The notes under the pieces are model-generated. The model was given only the letters and a program-made list of their open reading frames with translations. It did not search any database and was not told the DNA's origin. From NCBI GenBank assembly GCA_030619685.1, contig JAUXAX010000001.1, positions 68,496-132,495 of the forward strand: a DNA stretch of 64,000 bases. The letters are read 5' to 3'. The stretch's first letter is position 1. Every line of letters starts with the position of its first letter. This DNA comes from Dehalococcoidia bacterium. Lineage in GTDB: Bacteria > Chloroflexota > Dehalococcoidia > SZUA-161. Both the position numbers and the translations under genes were made by a program. Below, piece after piece: positions 1 through 9,584 of this stretch.

Positions 1-234
1 TCCTGGAAAGGCATTCATCAAATCCTGCATGAAGGTGTCTATGTCAGTATCTGTATTAAGTCCTGCATACGGCAGAAACAAGGAGTTGCACATTTGTCCG
101 GTGCATTGAAGGCACAGTTCCCTCGCCGCTTCGTCAAAATCGGGCTGGAATATCCGTTTTAGGATCTCACTTTTCTGTAAGCCTACGAAGAATTCACGCT
201 GCGCCAGGTCTTCCTCAGATAGCTCTTCAGGCAT
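1..234 (-). CDS. Unrecognised protein, cut by the window edge (N-terminal 78 residues)
   Basis: An open frame starts with ATG at 234 and runs off the left edge, so only the first 78 residues are visible. The N-terminus is acidic (MPEELSEEDL) and is followed by a Cys cluster of the form CLQC-x4-C around residues 41-49, which could bind metal or a cofactor. The gene lies 157 bases downstream of the alcohol dehydrogenase on the same strand, so it may be the distal gene of the aldehyde oxidoreductase/dehydrogenase operon. I do not recognise the family. The frame is intact and a purine-rich stretch (GGAGGGGAGA) precedes the ATG, which supports it as a real gene. Confidence 0.6.
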   Translation of the reverse strand, partial: MPEELSEEDLAQREFFVGLQKSEILKRIFQPDFDEAARELCLQCTGQMCNSLFLPYAGLNTDTDIDTFMQDLMNAFPG

Positions 235-391
235 TCTCCCCTCCTCAAATGCTTGAATCTACATAATACAGCTAATCCCGTCGATTCTCAAATCTCTGGG
301 TCCCGTGGTTTTCATACTTTTTGGATTTGCTTTGCTGCCTCTTGTGTCTGGGAACTAGGAAGACATCTGGATGCATTTCCTATCGGCGTGT

Positions 392-1387
392 CTAGGGTTT
401 TATCAGTATCTTTCCTCCCTCTCCCCTCACGGCTTTTTCGAAAGCCTCGTCAATGTCGTCCAAGGGCATCACAGATGTTATCAAAGGAGCCACGTCGATC
501 TTCTTGTCTCCTATTAGACTCAAAGCTGTGGCGAACTCAGCCGAGCAAAAAAGCATAGACCCTTTTACGGTAAGCTCCCTCAGTACGATGTTACTAACCC
601 ATGTTTCAACCGAGTGGAGGCTCACTCCCGCGATAACAACTGTTCCCCCTTTTCTCACTGAAGCTACCGACTGTTGTGTCGTTGAGATGGCTCCGGCGCA
701 TTCGAATACCACATCCGGCCCCCTGCCACCAGTAAGCTCAAGAATCCTGTCAACGGGATTGACTACGTTCACATCTATAACTTCCTCCACCACATCCCTA
801 ACCAGCTCCAGCCTGGATTGGCTCACCTCAGAGGCATATACTGCTCTGGCTCCTGATATCTTGGCCAACCGTGCTACCAGCTGCCCGATGGGGCCCAAGC
901 CAAGCACTGCAACAACGTCTCCTACCCGCATCCCGGACAACCTGACAGCATGCAATGCAATAGCCGTTGGCTCAACTAAGGCTGCCTCTTCATAGCTTAG
1001 GTCAGGTGGCAGCTTATGAAGTCGACGGTATTTGGCCTTGGTATGGGTGGCGAAAGCCCCTGGGGTTTGGTTCCACGTTGTAAGGAAGTCTTCACACAGC
1101 CCCATTTCGCCTCGTATACACCAGTAGCACTCACCACATGAGCCGGTGCATTCGGCTGTGACTCGATCCCCTATTTCCCATCCCTGCACACCCGCTCCCA
1201 CCTCAACTATGTCTCCGGAGAACTCGTGGCCATGCCTTATGCTGACACCCTCGATATAAGTGTGCAGATCGGAGCCACATATTCCGCAGTATTGCACCTT
1301 TATCAGGACTTCACCTTCCCCCAAAACGGGCTCGGGCGCATCTCGCACCACAAATTTCCGCTTGCCCTCCAATACCGCTTCTCTCAC
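392..1387 (-). CDS. Zinc-dependent alcohol/polyol dehydrogenase (MDR superfamily), paralogue 1
   Basis: This 331-residue protein is a medium-chain zinc dehydrogenase of the threonine/butanediol/sorbitol dehydrogenase group and should oxidise a secondary alcohol or polyol with NAD(P). The catalytic zinc site shows as GICGSDLH (C37) and GHEFSGD (H54, E55). The structural zinc site is intact with C84, C87, C90 and C98. A Rossmann glycine motif (LGLGPIGQ) follows near residue 160. The start is GTG at 1387 behind a GAGGAGGGG site. It lies 55 bases after the aldehyde ferredoxin oxidoreductase gene on the same strand, which suggests a joint alcohol-aldehyde-acid route. Two close paralogues lie at 58022-60100. 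The substrate cannot be read from sequence. Confidence 0.9.
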   Translation of the reverse strand: MREAVLEGKRKFVVRDAPEPVLGEGEVLIKVQYCGICGSDLHTYIEGVSIRHGHEFSGDIVEVGAGVQGWEIGDRVTAECTGSCGECYWCIRGEMGLCEDFLTTWNQTPGAFATHTKAKYRRLHKLPPDLSYEEAALVEPTAIALHAVRLSGMRVGDVVAVLGLGPIGQLVARLAKISGARAVYASEVSQSRLELVRDVVEEVIDVNVVNPVDRILELTGGRGPDVVFECAGAISTTQQSVASVRKGGTVVIAGVSLHSVETWVSNIVLRELTVKGSMLFCSAEFATALSLIGDKKIDVAPLITSVMPLDDIDEAFEKAVRGEGGKILIKP

Positions 1388-1442
1388 TTTATCCCCTCCT
1401 CGGGTAGTCTACGAGGCTTCAGCCCTGGCTATCCGGCTTCAC

Positions 1443-3302
1443 CTATCGCCGGAACCCGGCAATATCCCTGTCTACTTCCTCAAGACCAAGCCTGACCAGT
1501 GTTTCCCTAGTAGGGATACCATTACGATCCCATCCCCTGACATCATAGTACTGATCTATGATGGCATCTGGCTTTCTAATCACCTCGCCATCTCGGACTC
1601 CTCCTCGCAGGGGCTCGGTGAAGAATCTCTTGGGAAGTGTGTCGTCCTTCCTAGTGAAGCCCTCCCGGATGTTGAAACATCGCTCCAGATTGTATACCTT
1701 GTCTCCCACGTACCACAGATACTCTTCACTGCCAAACTTGGGCACACCCAAAGCTGCTTCCAGCATCTTCGCAATAAGCTCCAAACCGAAGAACTGCAAA
1801 TGGTGAGAAGGGAAATAGCAGGCGACAGCCAATTCGAGAGCAGCCGTTTGATCATGATTCCATTTCAAAACGTCCCCCTGCCCCTCGTCAGCGACAGGGT
1901 CTAGGAGGCGTGGTTTCGGGTCGTAGATCTCCTGCTGGGGCCAACCGTAGTTGTGGCATGCCCCCATATTACCCAAGGCCCAGTTCATACCCATACCTTT
2001 CCGGGCTCGCGGATCATAACCCGGCATCTCCAGGCCCTTGACATGCATGGCGTACTGCTCAGCCCCCTTGCCAATGCGGCTGGCTGCTCTCTTTACCCCT
2101 TCAGCAAGGATGTCGCCTATCCCCTCACGGAGGGCAATTTTCTCAATGAGTTCGAGCATGGGCTCGTGGTCTCCGTAGTTGAGAACCAGGCCATCTGTGT
2201 CCTTGGTGGTCAGGATGCCCTTTTCGAATAGCTCATAGGCAAAGCCGATGGTATTGCCGGTGCTTATGGTATCCAGTCCTAACTCATCGCACCGGTGACT
2301 TGCAACTATTGTCGCGTCACGGTTAGTGCATCCCGTGGGTCCACTGAAAGCCCAGGCAGTTTCCAGTTGTGGTCCCTCGCTGGCGATCCCTGCGTAGGGA
2401 CCGCTGGGTATTCTTCTAACCTTTCCGCACTTGAGCATACAACTATAGCAACCGACGTGCTTCTCCGTGACTTCAGCGTATGGCCACATTCCGATATTCT
2501 CACGCCAGCCTTCCAACTCCGCAAAACGGTGGTTCTTCATCGGGATAGATCCGAAAAGCGGGTAGAACCAGTCCAGGCCCTGCACGGTCCCATGTTCTCG
2601 GAATACGTCGAACACCACCCCCTCCATGGTTTCTTTGTAGCCTTTGGCCTGCTGCCTGACCAGCCTCTTGAACTCCGCCGGATTCGCCAGGGTTTCACTT
2701 CGATTGGCCTCTATCACAATAGCCTTAAGGTTCTTGGAAGCCATTACAGTTCCCATACCACCGCGGCCGGCAGCGCGGCGACCGCTGATGATTGGAGAAA
2801 AGCGGACCAGTTTCTCTGCTGCAGGCCCGACGCAGACCATGCGCGCCTTTGGCCCGTGCTCCTTCGTCAGATATGTCTGGGTTTGGCTGGTGGTCTTTCC
2901 CCAGATGGCGGCAGCGTCGCGGATTTCGTATTTGCCGTCCGTGATATATAGGTAGACAGGCTGTGCCGCCCCACCCTCAAGGATTATCAGGGCGAAGCCT
3001 GCCCACTTGAGCCAGGCTCCAAAATCGCCTCCCCCGAGGCTACGACTGAAGGTACCAGTAAGTGGGCTCTTGGTGACGGCGATCCATTTGGAGAACGACT
3101 GCGCGCTCGTTCCCGCCAGTGGCCCTGACGCGAGCAACAGCTTGTTCTCCGGGCTTAGGGGATCGATACCTGGCGGGACCTCATCATAGAGGTATTTGGC
3201 GCAGAGGCCGCGTCCCCCCACATAGGCTTCAGCCACCTCCTCGGGGATATCCTCTTCAATTATTGCGCCGCTGGAAAGATTGACCCGTAGAAGCCTGCGC
3301 AT
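1443..3302 (-). CDS. Tungsten-containing aldehyde:ferredoxin oxidoreductase
   Basis: The 619-residue protein matches the AOR family, which oxidises aldehydes to acids with ferredoxin using a tungsto-bispterin and one [4Fe-4S] cluster. The first three cluster ligands are C285, C288 and C292 (GCYSCMLKCG). A fourth cysteine at 495 sits at the spacing expected for the family. The glycine-rich block GRRAAGRGGMGTVMASKNLK near residues 174-193 is typical of the pterin-binding region. I chose the ATG at 3302 because AGGAGGAAAGG directly precedes it; an in-frame upstream ATG at 3341 has no such site. It is the first gene of a minus-strand operon with the zinc dehydrogenase. The substrate is unknown. 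Confidence 0.93.
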   Translation of the reverse strand: MRRLLRVNLSSGAIIEEDIPEEVAEAYVGGRGLCAKYLYDEVPPGIDPLSPENKLLLASGPLAGTSAQSFSKWIAVTKSPLTGTFSRSLGGGDFGAWLKWAGFALIILEGGAAQPVYLYITDGKYEIRDAAAIWGKTTSQTQTYLTKEHGPKARMVCVGPAAEKLVRFSPIISGRRAAGRGGMGTVMASKNLKAIVIEANRSETLANPAEFKRLVRQQAKGYKETMEGVVFDVFREHGTVQGLDWFYPLFGSIPMKNHRFAELEGWRENIGMWPYAEVTEKHVGCYSCMLKCGKVRRIPSGPYAGIASEGPQLETAWAFSGPTGCTNRDATIVASHRCDELGLDTISTGNTIGFAYELFEKGILTTKDTDGLVLNYGDHEPMLELIEKIALREGIGDILAEGVKRAASRIGKGAEQYAMHVKGLEMPGYDPRARKGMGMNWALGNMGACHNYGWPQQEIYDPKPRLLDPVADEGQGDVLKWNHDQTAALELAVACYFPSHHLQFFGLELIAKMLEAALGVPKFGSEEYLWYVGDKVYNLERCFNIREGFTRKDDTLPKRFFTEPLRGGVRDGEVIRKPDAIIDQYYDVRGWDRNGIPTRETLVRLGLEEVDRDIAGFRR

Positions 3303-3776
3303 CCTTTCCTCCTTTTTCCCTAAGTGCGCTCCGCCTGCCACAACTCATCGGAATGGGGCACTGGCTCGCTGCGACAATTATGTGCCACTCCTGGCCTTCC
3401 GTCAATCCGCTCTGTTGTCCAGCGCAGTAACATTTTTGTGTAGTAACCGCAAGTTCCTTCTAGGCTACAAAGTCGATCGCGCGGCAACCTGCCTCCAAAA
3501 CCAAGCTATTTTGGAGCGCTTCCCCACGCATGATGGAATTGCGACAAAGACGCTGGTGAATCACCCCACCGATTCCTGCGAGACCCCGTATTCTCTAGCT
3601 AGGCTGCGCAGGCTCTGTGTCCTGAGCCACATGAGAGGGCAGATGCTTGATAACCCTTTGGGGAAATGGTAGCCTATGGGGGCGGAGAGCTCCTGAGCAG
3701 GAATCAGGAATAGTCCACAGCTCCGGGGAAACGTCAGCTCCTTGACATCCTATATCCTGGAAAGCGACGGACGGCA
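3303..3776. other. Gene-free divergent intergenic region
   Basis: This 474-base stretch separates two divergent transcription units. It holds a good minus-strand promoter (listed separately) for the aldehyde oxidoreductase. A weak plus-strand candidate, TTGATA at 3647 and TAGCCT at 3670 with a 17-base spacer, could serve the oxidase cluster. I see no convincing gene in it. Confidence 0.6.
3377..3405 (-). promoter_or_regulatory. Sigma70-type promoter of the aldehyde oxidoreductase operon
   Basis: Read on the minus strand, TTGACG (3405-3400) and CATAAT (3382-3377) are separated by exactly 17 bases. Transcription would start near 3370, leaving about 68 bases before the ATG at 3302. Confidence 0.6.
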
Positions 3777-5207
3777 ATGAACATAAAAACCTATCTGTCA
3801 CAACAAGAGGCGGTACCTCCCGGGTTTATTGAAAAAGTGAAACATATTGTTGGAGAGGAAAATATCTCGGAAAGGGAATGCGACCTCATTTCCTACAGTC
3901 TTGACTACTGGTTGTACGGGGTTTCCCTTTCTCAGTATGGCAAATTACCATCGCTGCCGTGTGTTGTCATCTCTCCCAAGAATCGCGAGGAAATACAGGG
4001 CATCCTGAGATATGCTAACGAATACAAGGTACACATTACGCCATTTGGTGGTGGTTCAGGTGTGCTCGGCGGCGCTAGTCCCACAGATGGGAGCGCTATC
4101 TTGAACCTCCAGAGAATGAACAGGTTCATTCTCCTGGATGAAACGTCTCTCGTCGCTGAGTTTGAAGCAGGAATTATCGGTGCAAATCTCGAGCGGGAGC
4201 TGAATCACAGGGGCTATTCACTGGGAAATATCCCCCAGTCTCTCCACTGTTCCACCCTTGGGGGATGGATTTCAACACGAGCTGCAGGTCAGTTCTCCAC
4301 AAAATATGGAAAAATCGAGGATATGGTTCTGGGAATGGAGGTGGTGCTTCCCGATGGAAAACTTCTTGCTATTAGACCGGTTCCAAGGCGCTCCGTGGGA
4401 CCTTCGCTGAAAGACCTATTCCTGGGCGGTGAAGGAACTCTGGGCATTGTGACCAAGGCAGTAGTATCAGTGCATCCTTTGCCAGAGGGAACGGTAAAGC
4501 AATCGTTTGTTTTCCAGTCTATTGCAGTGGCATTGGACGTGGTTCGGGGGATCCTGAGAGGTGATGCAAAGCCCGCAGTGGTAAGAATATTTGATGAAGC
4601 TGAAAGTGAAAGGTATTTCAAGGAAATAGGAAACAAAGTAACGGTTATCTTCGTCTCCGAAGGCGAGCCGGATTTCGTGGCGCTCGAAAGCAACGTAATT
4701 AAGAGAATTGCCGAAGAAAACGGAGGAGAGCCTCGAGGAGAGGATCCTGTGAATATATGGCTCGAGAAGCGTTTCGACGTAGGTTTAGGTCCTGTCGTAA
4801 TGCGACAGGGAGCAGTTGTGGACACAATTGAGGTTGTTTCTCTATTTAAGGACGCCGCAAATCTCTATGAAGATATGATCGCCTCAATGAAGACAGTGGA
4901 TGGGGCGGTATTGGTTTCGGGCCATTTTTCGCATTTCTATCCACAAGGAGCTTGCCTATACATCACGTTCGCTGGTTTCCCCAAAGACCCGTTCCGCTAC
5001 TATAAGGACACATGGACTGCTGCCATGGAAGCCACTTCAAGAAACAACGGCTCTATTAGCCACCATCACGGAATTGGCTACTGGAGAAAGCAGTTTATGC
5101 AGCAGGAGTTGGGTGCCACTGGGGTGGAGCTGCTCCGGAGAATCAAATCTGCATTGGACCAAAACGGTATTCTGAACAGAGGAAAACTTATCGAAGATGA
5201 AAGATAA
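3777..5207 (+). CDS. FAD-linked oxidase, alkyldihydroxyacetonephosphate synthase/GlcD type
   Basis: The 476-residue protein has a PCMH-type FAD-binding domain (PFGGGSGVLGG, GGGSG at 91-95) and a C-terminal FAD-oxidase domain. The HHHGIG motif at residues 429-434 is a hallmark of alkyl-DHAP synthases, and the C-terminal ILNRGK matches the ILNPGK block of the wider D-lactate/glycolate oxidase family. It lacks the long N-terminal region of eukaryotic AGPS. Its stop codon overlaps the start of the next gene, an Fe-S protein of the type that accepts electrons from GlcD-like oxidases, so an oxidase role on a hydroxyacid or polyol phosphate seems more likely than ether-lipid synthesis. It opens a six-gene cluster. 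The ribosome binding site is weak (GGACGG). Confidence 0.85.
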   Translation: MNIKTYLSQQEAVPPGFIEKVKHIVGEENISERECDLISYSLDYWLYGVSLSQYGKLPSLPCVVISPKNREEIQGILRYANEYKVHITPFGGGSGVLGGASPTDGSAILNLQRMNRFILLDETSLVAEFEAGIIGANLERELNHRGYSLGNIPQSLHCSTLGGWISTRAAGQFSTKYGKIEDMVLGMEVVLPDGKLLAIRPVPRRSVGPSLKDLFLGGEGTLGIVTKAVVSVHPLPEGTVKQSFVFQSIAVALDVVRGILRGDAKPAVVRIFDEAESERYFKEIGNKVTVIFVSEGEPDFVALESNVIKRIAEENGGEPRGEDPVNIWLEKRFDVGLGPVVMRQGAVVDTIEVVSLFKDAANLYEDMIASMKTVDGAVLVSGHFSHFYPQGACLYITFAGFPKDPFRYYKDTWTAAMEATSRNNGSISHHHGIGYWRKQFMQQELGATGVELLRRIKSALDQNGILNRGKLIEDER

Positions 5208-6270
5208 GAAAGAATTGGAACAGATCACGAATTGTGCAATGTGCGCCAACATGTGTAAGTATAGTTGCCCCACGTATCTTGCCACAGGAAAGGAAACGAT
5301 TACCCCCCAGAAAATAGCACGCCTCATCCTATATGAGGAGAAAGCATTCATTGACGACGAACAGGGCTTTTTTGACGTGATGTTCCAGAGCGCCATGTGC
5401 GGAGCGTGTAAGGCACATTGTGTCTACGACAACTATGACCTGAGGAAATTCATTCAGAGAGGGCGAAGCAAAGCTTTCAAAGAGGGGATGCTTCCAGATG
5501 AGACACGGAAACGAATAGAAACGTTCATGAGGTTCGGTAATCCCCATGGGGAGCGGCAACCCCTTCAAAGGGGAACAGGAGACCTCGGCTATTTCGTTTC
5601 CTGTTCTACATACAATGATCAACAGTTGCTGAAGGCGATGGACAGGATAATCTCGGTGAGCCAGGAGCGGGTTAACGAATTCGGTGGTGCCGATATCTGC
5701 TGCGCCGCACCCCTCTACTACGCCGGAGATACAGAGGGATTCAAGAAGGCAGCACAGAAAATGAAGGGGGAGATCGAACAAAGAAAACTGCGGAAGGTCA
5801 TTGCAGACTGTCCCACTTGTATGAAAATGATGACAGAGGTGTACCACGAAGTCGGCGTTGATCTGGATGTGGAATTTGTGCACACTACCGAATTCCTCGG
5901 TGCTCTCCTTAAAGAGGGGAAGATAAAGGTAAAAAGGCGAAATGCTACGGCAACTTTTCACGACCCTTGTATCCTTGCAAACGATATGGGTATTACCGCA
6001 GCTCCCAGAGAGGTTCTCGGAGTGCTGGGGTTTGAGATAAGGGAGCCGGTCTACTCGCGAGAGGATACGCACTGTTGCGGCGGGTTATGCGGAGCCAGAA
6101 TCGGAGATTGCAAGCTTACCGATAAGGTGAGTTCAATGCGCATCAATGAACTTAGGGAGACTGCTGCCGATGTCTACCTTTCGGCGTGCCCTACCTGCAA
6201 AGCTATCTTATCCGATGTGGATATGAGGCATATAACTGAACTCGTCTCGGAGCAGATTATCAATGAATGA
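5197..6270 (+). CDS. Fe-S oxidoreductase with two CCG domains (GlpC/GlcF-like)
   Basis: The 357-residue protein carries N-terminal iron-sulfur motifs, C13-x2-C16-x3-C20-x3-C24 and C68-x2-C71-x3-C75, followed by two CCG domains seen as ADICCAAP and THCCGGLCG. This is the layout of GlpC, GlcF and HdrD-type subunits that pass electrons from a flavin dehydrogenase to quinone, thiol or heterodisulfide partners. The start overlaps the upstream oxidase by 11 bases and the end overlaps the GlpA-like gene by 8, so the three are translationally coupled. The second Fe-S motif reads C-x2-C-x3-C followed by V rather than the usual CP ending. The final electron acceptor cannot be told from sequence. Confidence 0.88.
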   Translation: MKDKKELEQITNCAMCANMCKYSCPTYLATGKETITPQKIARLILYEEKAFIDDEQGFFDVMFQSAMCGACKAHCVYDNYDLRKFIQRGRSKAFKEGMLPDETRKRIETFMRFGNPHGERQPLQRGTGDLGYFVSCSTYNDQQLLKAMDRIISVSQERVNEFGGADICCAAPLYYAGDTEGFKKAAQKMKGEIEQRKLRKVIADCPTCMKMMTEVYHEVGVDLDVEFVHTTEFLGALLKEGKIKVKRRNATATFHDPCILANDMGITAAPREVLGVLGFEIREPVYSREDTHCCGGLCGARIGDCKLTDKVSSMRINELRETAADVYLSACPTCKAILSDVDMRHITELVSEQIINE

Positions 6271-7990
6271 AGCCAGGCTGGCACGAACCATACAAGGTGA
6301 GATAGAGAAAGCGACTGGTGAAAAGGCAACAGTCTCCATTGAAGGCAGCGTTGCAAGATTGAGCGGGCAGTTTCCCTCCAATCAAAGTGTTGTCGATGCT
6401 GGGCATATTACCGCTGATTTTGAACAAGTCAGAGGAGTAGTAAACGAAATCGATTATCCCGGCAGGAAACCCTTTGTCCCCCCTCAAAAGGTATCCGATG
6501 AGCTTACCGGAAAGAAGTTCGACATTGTTATCGTCGGTGGGGGGGTAATTGGCTTGGCAATCGCCAGAGAGCTTTCACGATTCAACCTGAGCATGGCACT
6601 CATTGAAAGGCATGATGACCTTGGGATAGACCAAACAGCACATAGCAACGCCATGGTACATTCCGCCATCGCTACCGAATATGGCACGCTGAAATGGGAG
6701 ATGAACTATAAGGGAAACGCAATGTGGGACGAAGTTGCCGGCCAACTCGACGTTGATTTCAAACGGATAGGGACACTTTTTGTGGCTGAAAACCCTGGTG
6801 AAGAACTACTGCTTCCCTTTGTAGTGGAAGCCGCCACGAAGCACAAAGACCCGCCTCCACGGCAATTGAACAGAGAAGAACTGGACAGAATCGAGCCAGG
6901 GCTTGCCCCAAATGTCGGGAAGGGCGTACTGGTGTGGAACACAGGCATCATCTCTGTATTTGAACTCATCATGGCTTACGCTGAGAATGCCATGGCAAAT
7001 GGAGTGCGGTTCTTTCTGGATACGAGCGTCATCGGGGTCCAAACCGAGGAGGGAAGCATAAAGGCGGTAGATACAACAAGAGGAACCATCAAAACGCAAA
7101 CCCTGATCAACGCCGCGGGCCTGTATGCTGATAGGATTGCCGAATTTGCCGGAGACAGGTTCTTTACCATTCATCCCAGAAAAGGAGAAACAATCATTTT
7201 TGACAAGTCTTACCAGCCAGTGCGAACATTTCTGGTTTCGTTTAGCATGATGGCGGAAGGAAGCCAATACTCCAAAGGGGGAGGCGTCATCCCCACGATC
7301 GATGGCAATCTTCAGTTCGGGCCAACAGCAGACGAGGTATGTGATAAAGAGGATGTTTCTACCACATTTGCTGGCCTTGAGACATTGTTCAATAGATTCG
7401 CACCATTGCTTGAGCGACTTAAGCCATACTATGAGAAACCCGATAAAAGCAAAATCATCACCCATTTCGCTGGATGTAGAGCGGCAACATACAAGGAGGA
7501 GTTCATTATTGAGCCCTCCAAAAAAGTGAAGGGGTTAGTCCACGTTGCCGGCATTCAATCCCCTGGGCTTGCGTCGGCGCCAGCCATTGCTGAAAGGGTG
7601 AAGGACATCATCATACAGGAGTGGCACCCCACTGAGAATACAGACTTTGAACCGAGGAGGAAAAGGAGCAAACGTTTTTCCGAATTGGACCAAAGGGAAA
7701 GAGAGGAACTTATCGGAATGAACCCTCTATACGGACATGTTGTCTGCCGCTGTGAAAACGCGAGCGAAGGCGAGGTTGTAGATGCGTTACACGGAGGTAT
7801 TCCCGCAAAGAGCATCGATGCCATCAAGAGAAGGACAAGAGCAGGAATGGGAAGATGCCAGGGTGGCTTCTGCATGCCGAGGGTTCTGGGAATTATCAGC
7901 AGGGAGGCAGATATTAGAAAGGAATTGGTGACAAAGAGCGGAGGAAAATCTTTTATCCTGGGCGGAAGAGTAAAGCAGGTGAAGGAATGA
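6263..7990 (+). CDS. GlpA-like FAD dehydrogenase with N-terminal BON-like segment and C-terminal BFD [2Fe-2S] domain
   Basis: The 575-residue protein has a DAO-type FAD domain beginning with GGGVIG (92-97) and ends with a bacterioferritin-associated-ferredoxin-like [2Fe-2S] domain with C495, C497, C532 and C537. This order is that of anaerobic glycerol-3-phosphate dehydrogenase GlpA and relatives. Unlike GlpA it has about 80 extra N-terminal residues that read like a BON domain (an IEG-V-ARLSG-QF core around residues 25-38). It overlaps the upstream Fe-S gene by 8 bases and the downstream kinase by 4. With the FAD protein and DUF1667 protein that follow, it forms a known GlpA/DUF1667-type module. 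The substrate is inferred to be a polyol phosphate or similar; glycerol 3-phosphate is a guess. Confidence 0.85.
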   Translation: MNEARLARTIQGEIEKATGEKATVSIEGSVARLSGQFPSNQSVVDAGHITADFEQVRGVVNEIDYPGRKPFVPPQKVSDELTGKKFDIVIVGGGVIGLAIARELSRFNLSMALIERHDDLGIDQTAHSNAMVHSAIATEYGTLKWEMNYKGNAMWDEVAGQLDVDFKRIGTLFVAENPGEELLLPFVVEAATKHKDPPPRQLNREELDRIEPGLAPNVGKGVLVWNTGIISVFELIMAYAENAMANGVRFFLDTSVIGVQTEEGSIKAVDTTRGTIKTQTLINAAGLYADRIAEFAGDRFFTIHPRKGETIIFDKSYQPVRTFLVSFSMMAEGSQYSKGGGVIPTIDGNLQFGPTADEVCDKEDVSTTFAGLETLFNRFAPLLERLKPYYEKPDKSKIITHFAGCRAATYKEEFIIEPSKKVKGLVHVAGIQSPGLASAPAIAERVKDIIIQEWHPTENTDFEPRRKRSKRFSELDQREREELIGMNPLYGHVVCRCENASEGEVVDALHGGIPAKSIDAIKRRTRAGMGRCQGGFCMPRVLGIISREADIRKELVTKSGGKSFILGGRVKQVKE

Positions 7991-9540
7991 AATATCTTAT
8001 TGTCATTGACGGGGGAACACAAAACATAAAGGCATTTATCTTCGATGAAAGAGGCAATGAGGTACATGGCGAGGCATATAGTGTGAACCCTTATTTTGCT
8101 ACTCAACCCGATTTTGCTGAGCAGGATGCGGAGGAGTATCTGAGAATTACCCAGAAGGTAACGAGGAGTGTTGTAGAGAACTCCCGTGTTCCCAGAGATG
8201 AGCTCGCTGCCGTTGCTATCACAACCCATAGAAGCACAATTGTGCCCGTTGCTGAAGATGGCAAGCCTGTTCGTCCTGCAATCACCTGGCTTGATGAGCG
8301 TAAAACAGAGGGACTCAAGCTCCCCGGTGGACCCCTTCTGTCACTGGCGTTTAGAATCAAAGGAATGACAGCGCTACTAAAGGAGTATCAAAGAAGGTCC
8401 AAGTTCAACTGGCTCAGGGAATACGAGCCTGAGACCTACGAGAGGACACATATATTCCTCACCATCTCATCTTATATCTTTCACTCATTAACCAACCAGT
8501 TCAAAGACTGCTCCTCCATGATAGTGGGGCTGTTCCCCATCGACTTCAAGGGACTTAGGTGGCATCCCTGGAAGGTCGTATACCAGATTTTCGGTGTCGA
8601 GCGGGAAAAGCTGCCTCCACTTGTTTCACCAGCTGAGATTGCGGGGAGGGTCTCGGAGGAGGGGGCAAGAGACTTCGGTATACCACAAGGGCTCCCCGTA
8701 ATCATCGGAGCGGGGGACAAACAATCCGAACTGCTGGGCGCTGGCGCAATAAGTAACGATGTCGCTGAAATCAGCTACGGAACGGCTGCGGTCATTGAAC
8801 TACTCTCCAATAAATATGTCACTCACCCTAAGATGGATTTCTTCACCTGGGGAGCAGCAATTCCCAACCACTGGGCCCTCGAAGGCTTTGTGGGGAGAGG
8901 ATACTGGATGGTCTCCTGGTTCAGAAGAGAGTTTGCTAAATATGAGGAGGAAGAGGCGGAGAAACTGGGGATAGAGCCAGAGGATTTGCTGAATAGGAAA
9001 ATGGAGGAGATCCCTCCTGGTTCTATGGGCTTGATTCTCCAGCCTTATTGGCATCCACGCGAGAATGACCCCCTTTCCAAAGGTGCCATAGTAGGATTCT
9101 CCGGTGAGCATACAAGACCGCATATTTACCGGGCAATTGTTGAAGGCATTGCATACGAGTTGCGCAGACTAGGGGAAATAATTGAGAAGCATTCCGGAAG
9201 CACGATAAGGGAGTTGAGGGTCGGTGGCGGAGGCTCAAAAAGCGATGAAATCATGCAGATCACCGCTGATATTTTTAATCTTCCCGCAATCAGAGTACAC
9301 ACAAGTAATCTTTCAGCATTGGGTGCCGCAATCGATGCCGCTGTTACCCTGAAGATTTATGACAACTTCCCTGAAGCTGTTGCTAATATGGTAAGAATAA
9401 AGGAGACCTTCACGCCCCGCCCCGATAATGCGAAGATCTACGACAGGTTGTTCTATGAAGTGTACAAGAAGATATATCCCGCACTTTCTCCGTTGCACTC
9501 TAAAATAGCGGAGATCACGGGATACCCAAAGATAACATGA
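7987..9540 (+). CDS. FGGY-family carbohydrate kinase
   Basis: The 517-residue protein has the FGGY kinase N-terminal phosphate motif (IDGGTQNIKAFIFD, residues 7-20) and the adenosine-side motif GAGDKQSELLGAG near residue 240, with a third glycine-rich block VGGGGSKSDEIMQ. The family phosphorylates glycerol, xylulose, ribulose, erythritol and similar sugars. It overlaps the GlpA-like gene by 4 bases (ATGA), so kinase and dehydrogenase are coupled, which fits phosphorylation of a polyol before oxidation. I cannot assign the substrate: the protein is not an obvious GlpK, and the usual glycerol facilitator gene is absent from the neighbourhood. Confidence 0.87.
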   Translation: MKYLIVIDGGTQNIKAFIFDERGNEVHGEAYSVNPYFATQPDFAEQDAEEYLRITQKVTRSVVENSRVPRDELAAVAITTHRSTIVPVAEDGKPVRPAITWLDERKTEGLKLPGGPLLSLAFRIKGMTALLKEYQRRSKFNWLREYEPETYERTHIFLTISSYIFHSLTNQFKDCSSMIVGLFPIDFKGLRWHPWKVVYQIFGVEREKLPPLVSPAEIAGRVSEEGARDFGIPQGLPVIIGAGDKQSELLGAGAISNDVAEISYGTAAVIELLSNKYVTHPKMDFFTWGAAIPNHWALEGFVGRGYWMVSWFRREFAKYEEEEAEKLGIEPEDLLNRKMEEIPPGSMGLILQPYWHPRENDPLSKGAIVGFSGEHTRPHIYRAIVEGIAYELRRLGEIIEKHSGSTIRELRVGGGGSKSDEIMQITADIFNLPAIRVHTSNLSALGAAIDAAVTLKIYDNFPEAVANMVRIKETFTPRPDNAKIYDRLFYEVYKKIYPALSPLHSKIAEITGYPKIT

Positions 9541-9584
9541 CGGTTTGTACACGATGTTTATCGGCTTTGGGGGGTCGATGAGAG

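Noticed and set aside
5329..6072. Minus-strand frame of 247 codons opposite the CCG protein gene
   Set aside because: The plus-strand gene has all expected Fe-S motifs and overlaps its neighbours neatly; the antisense frame is a shadow.
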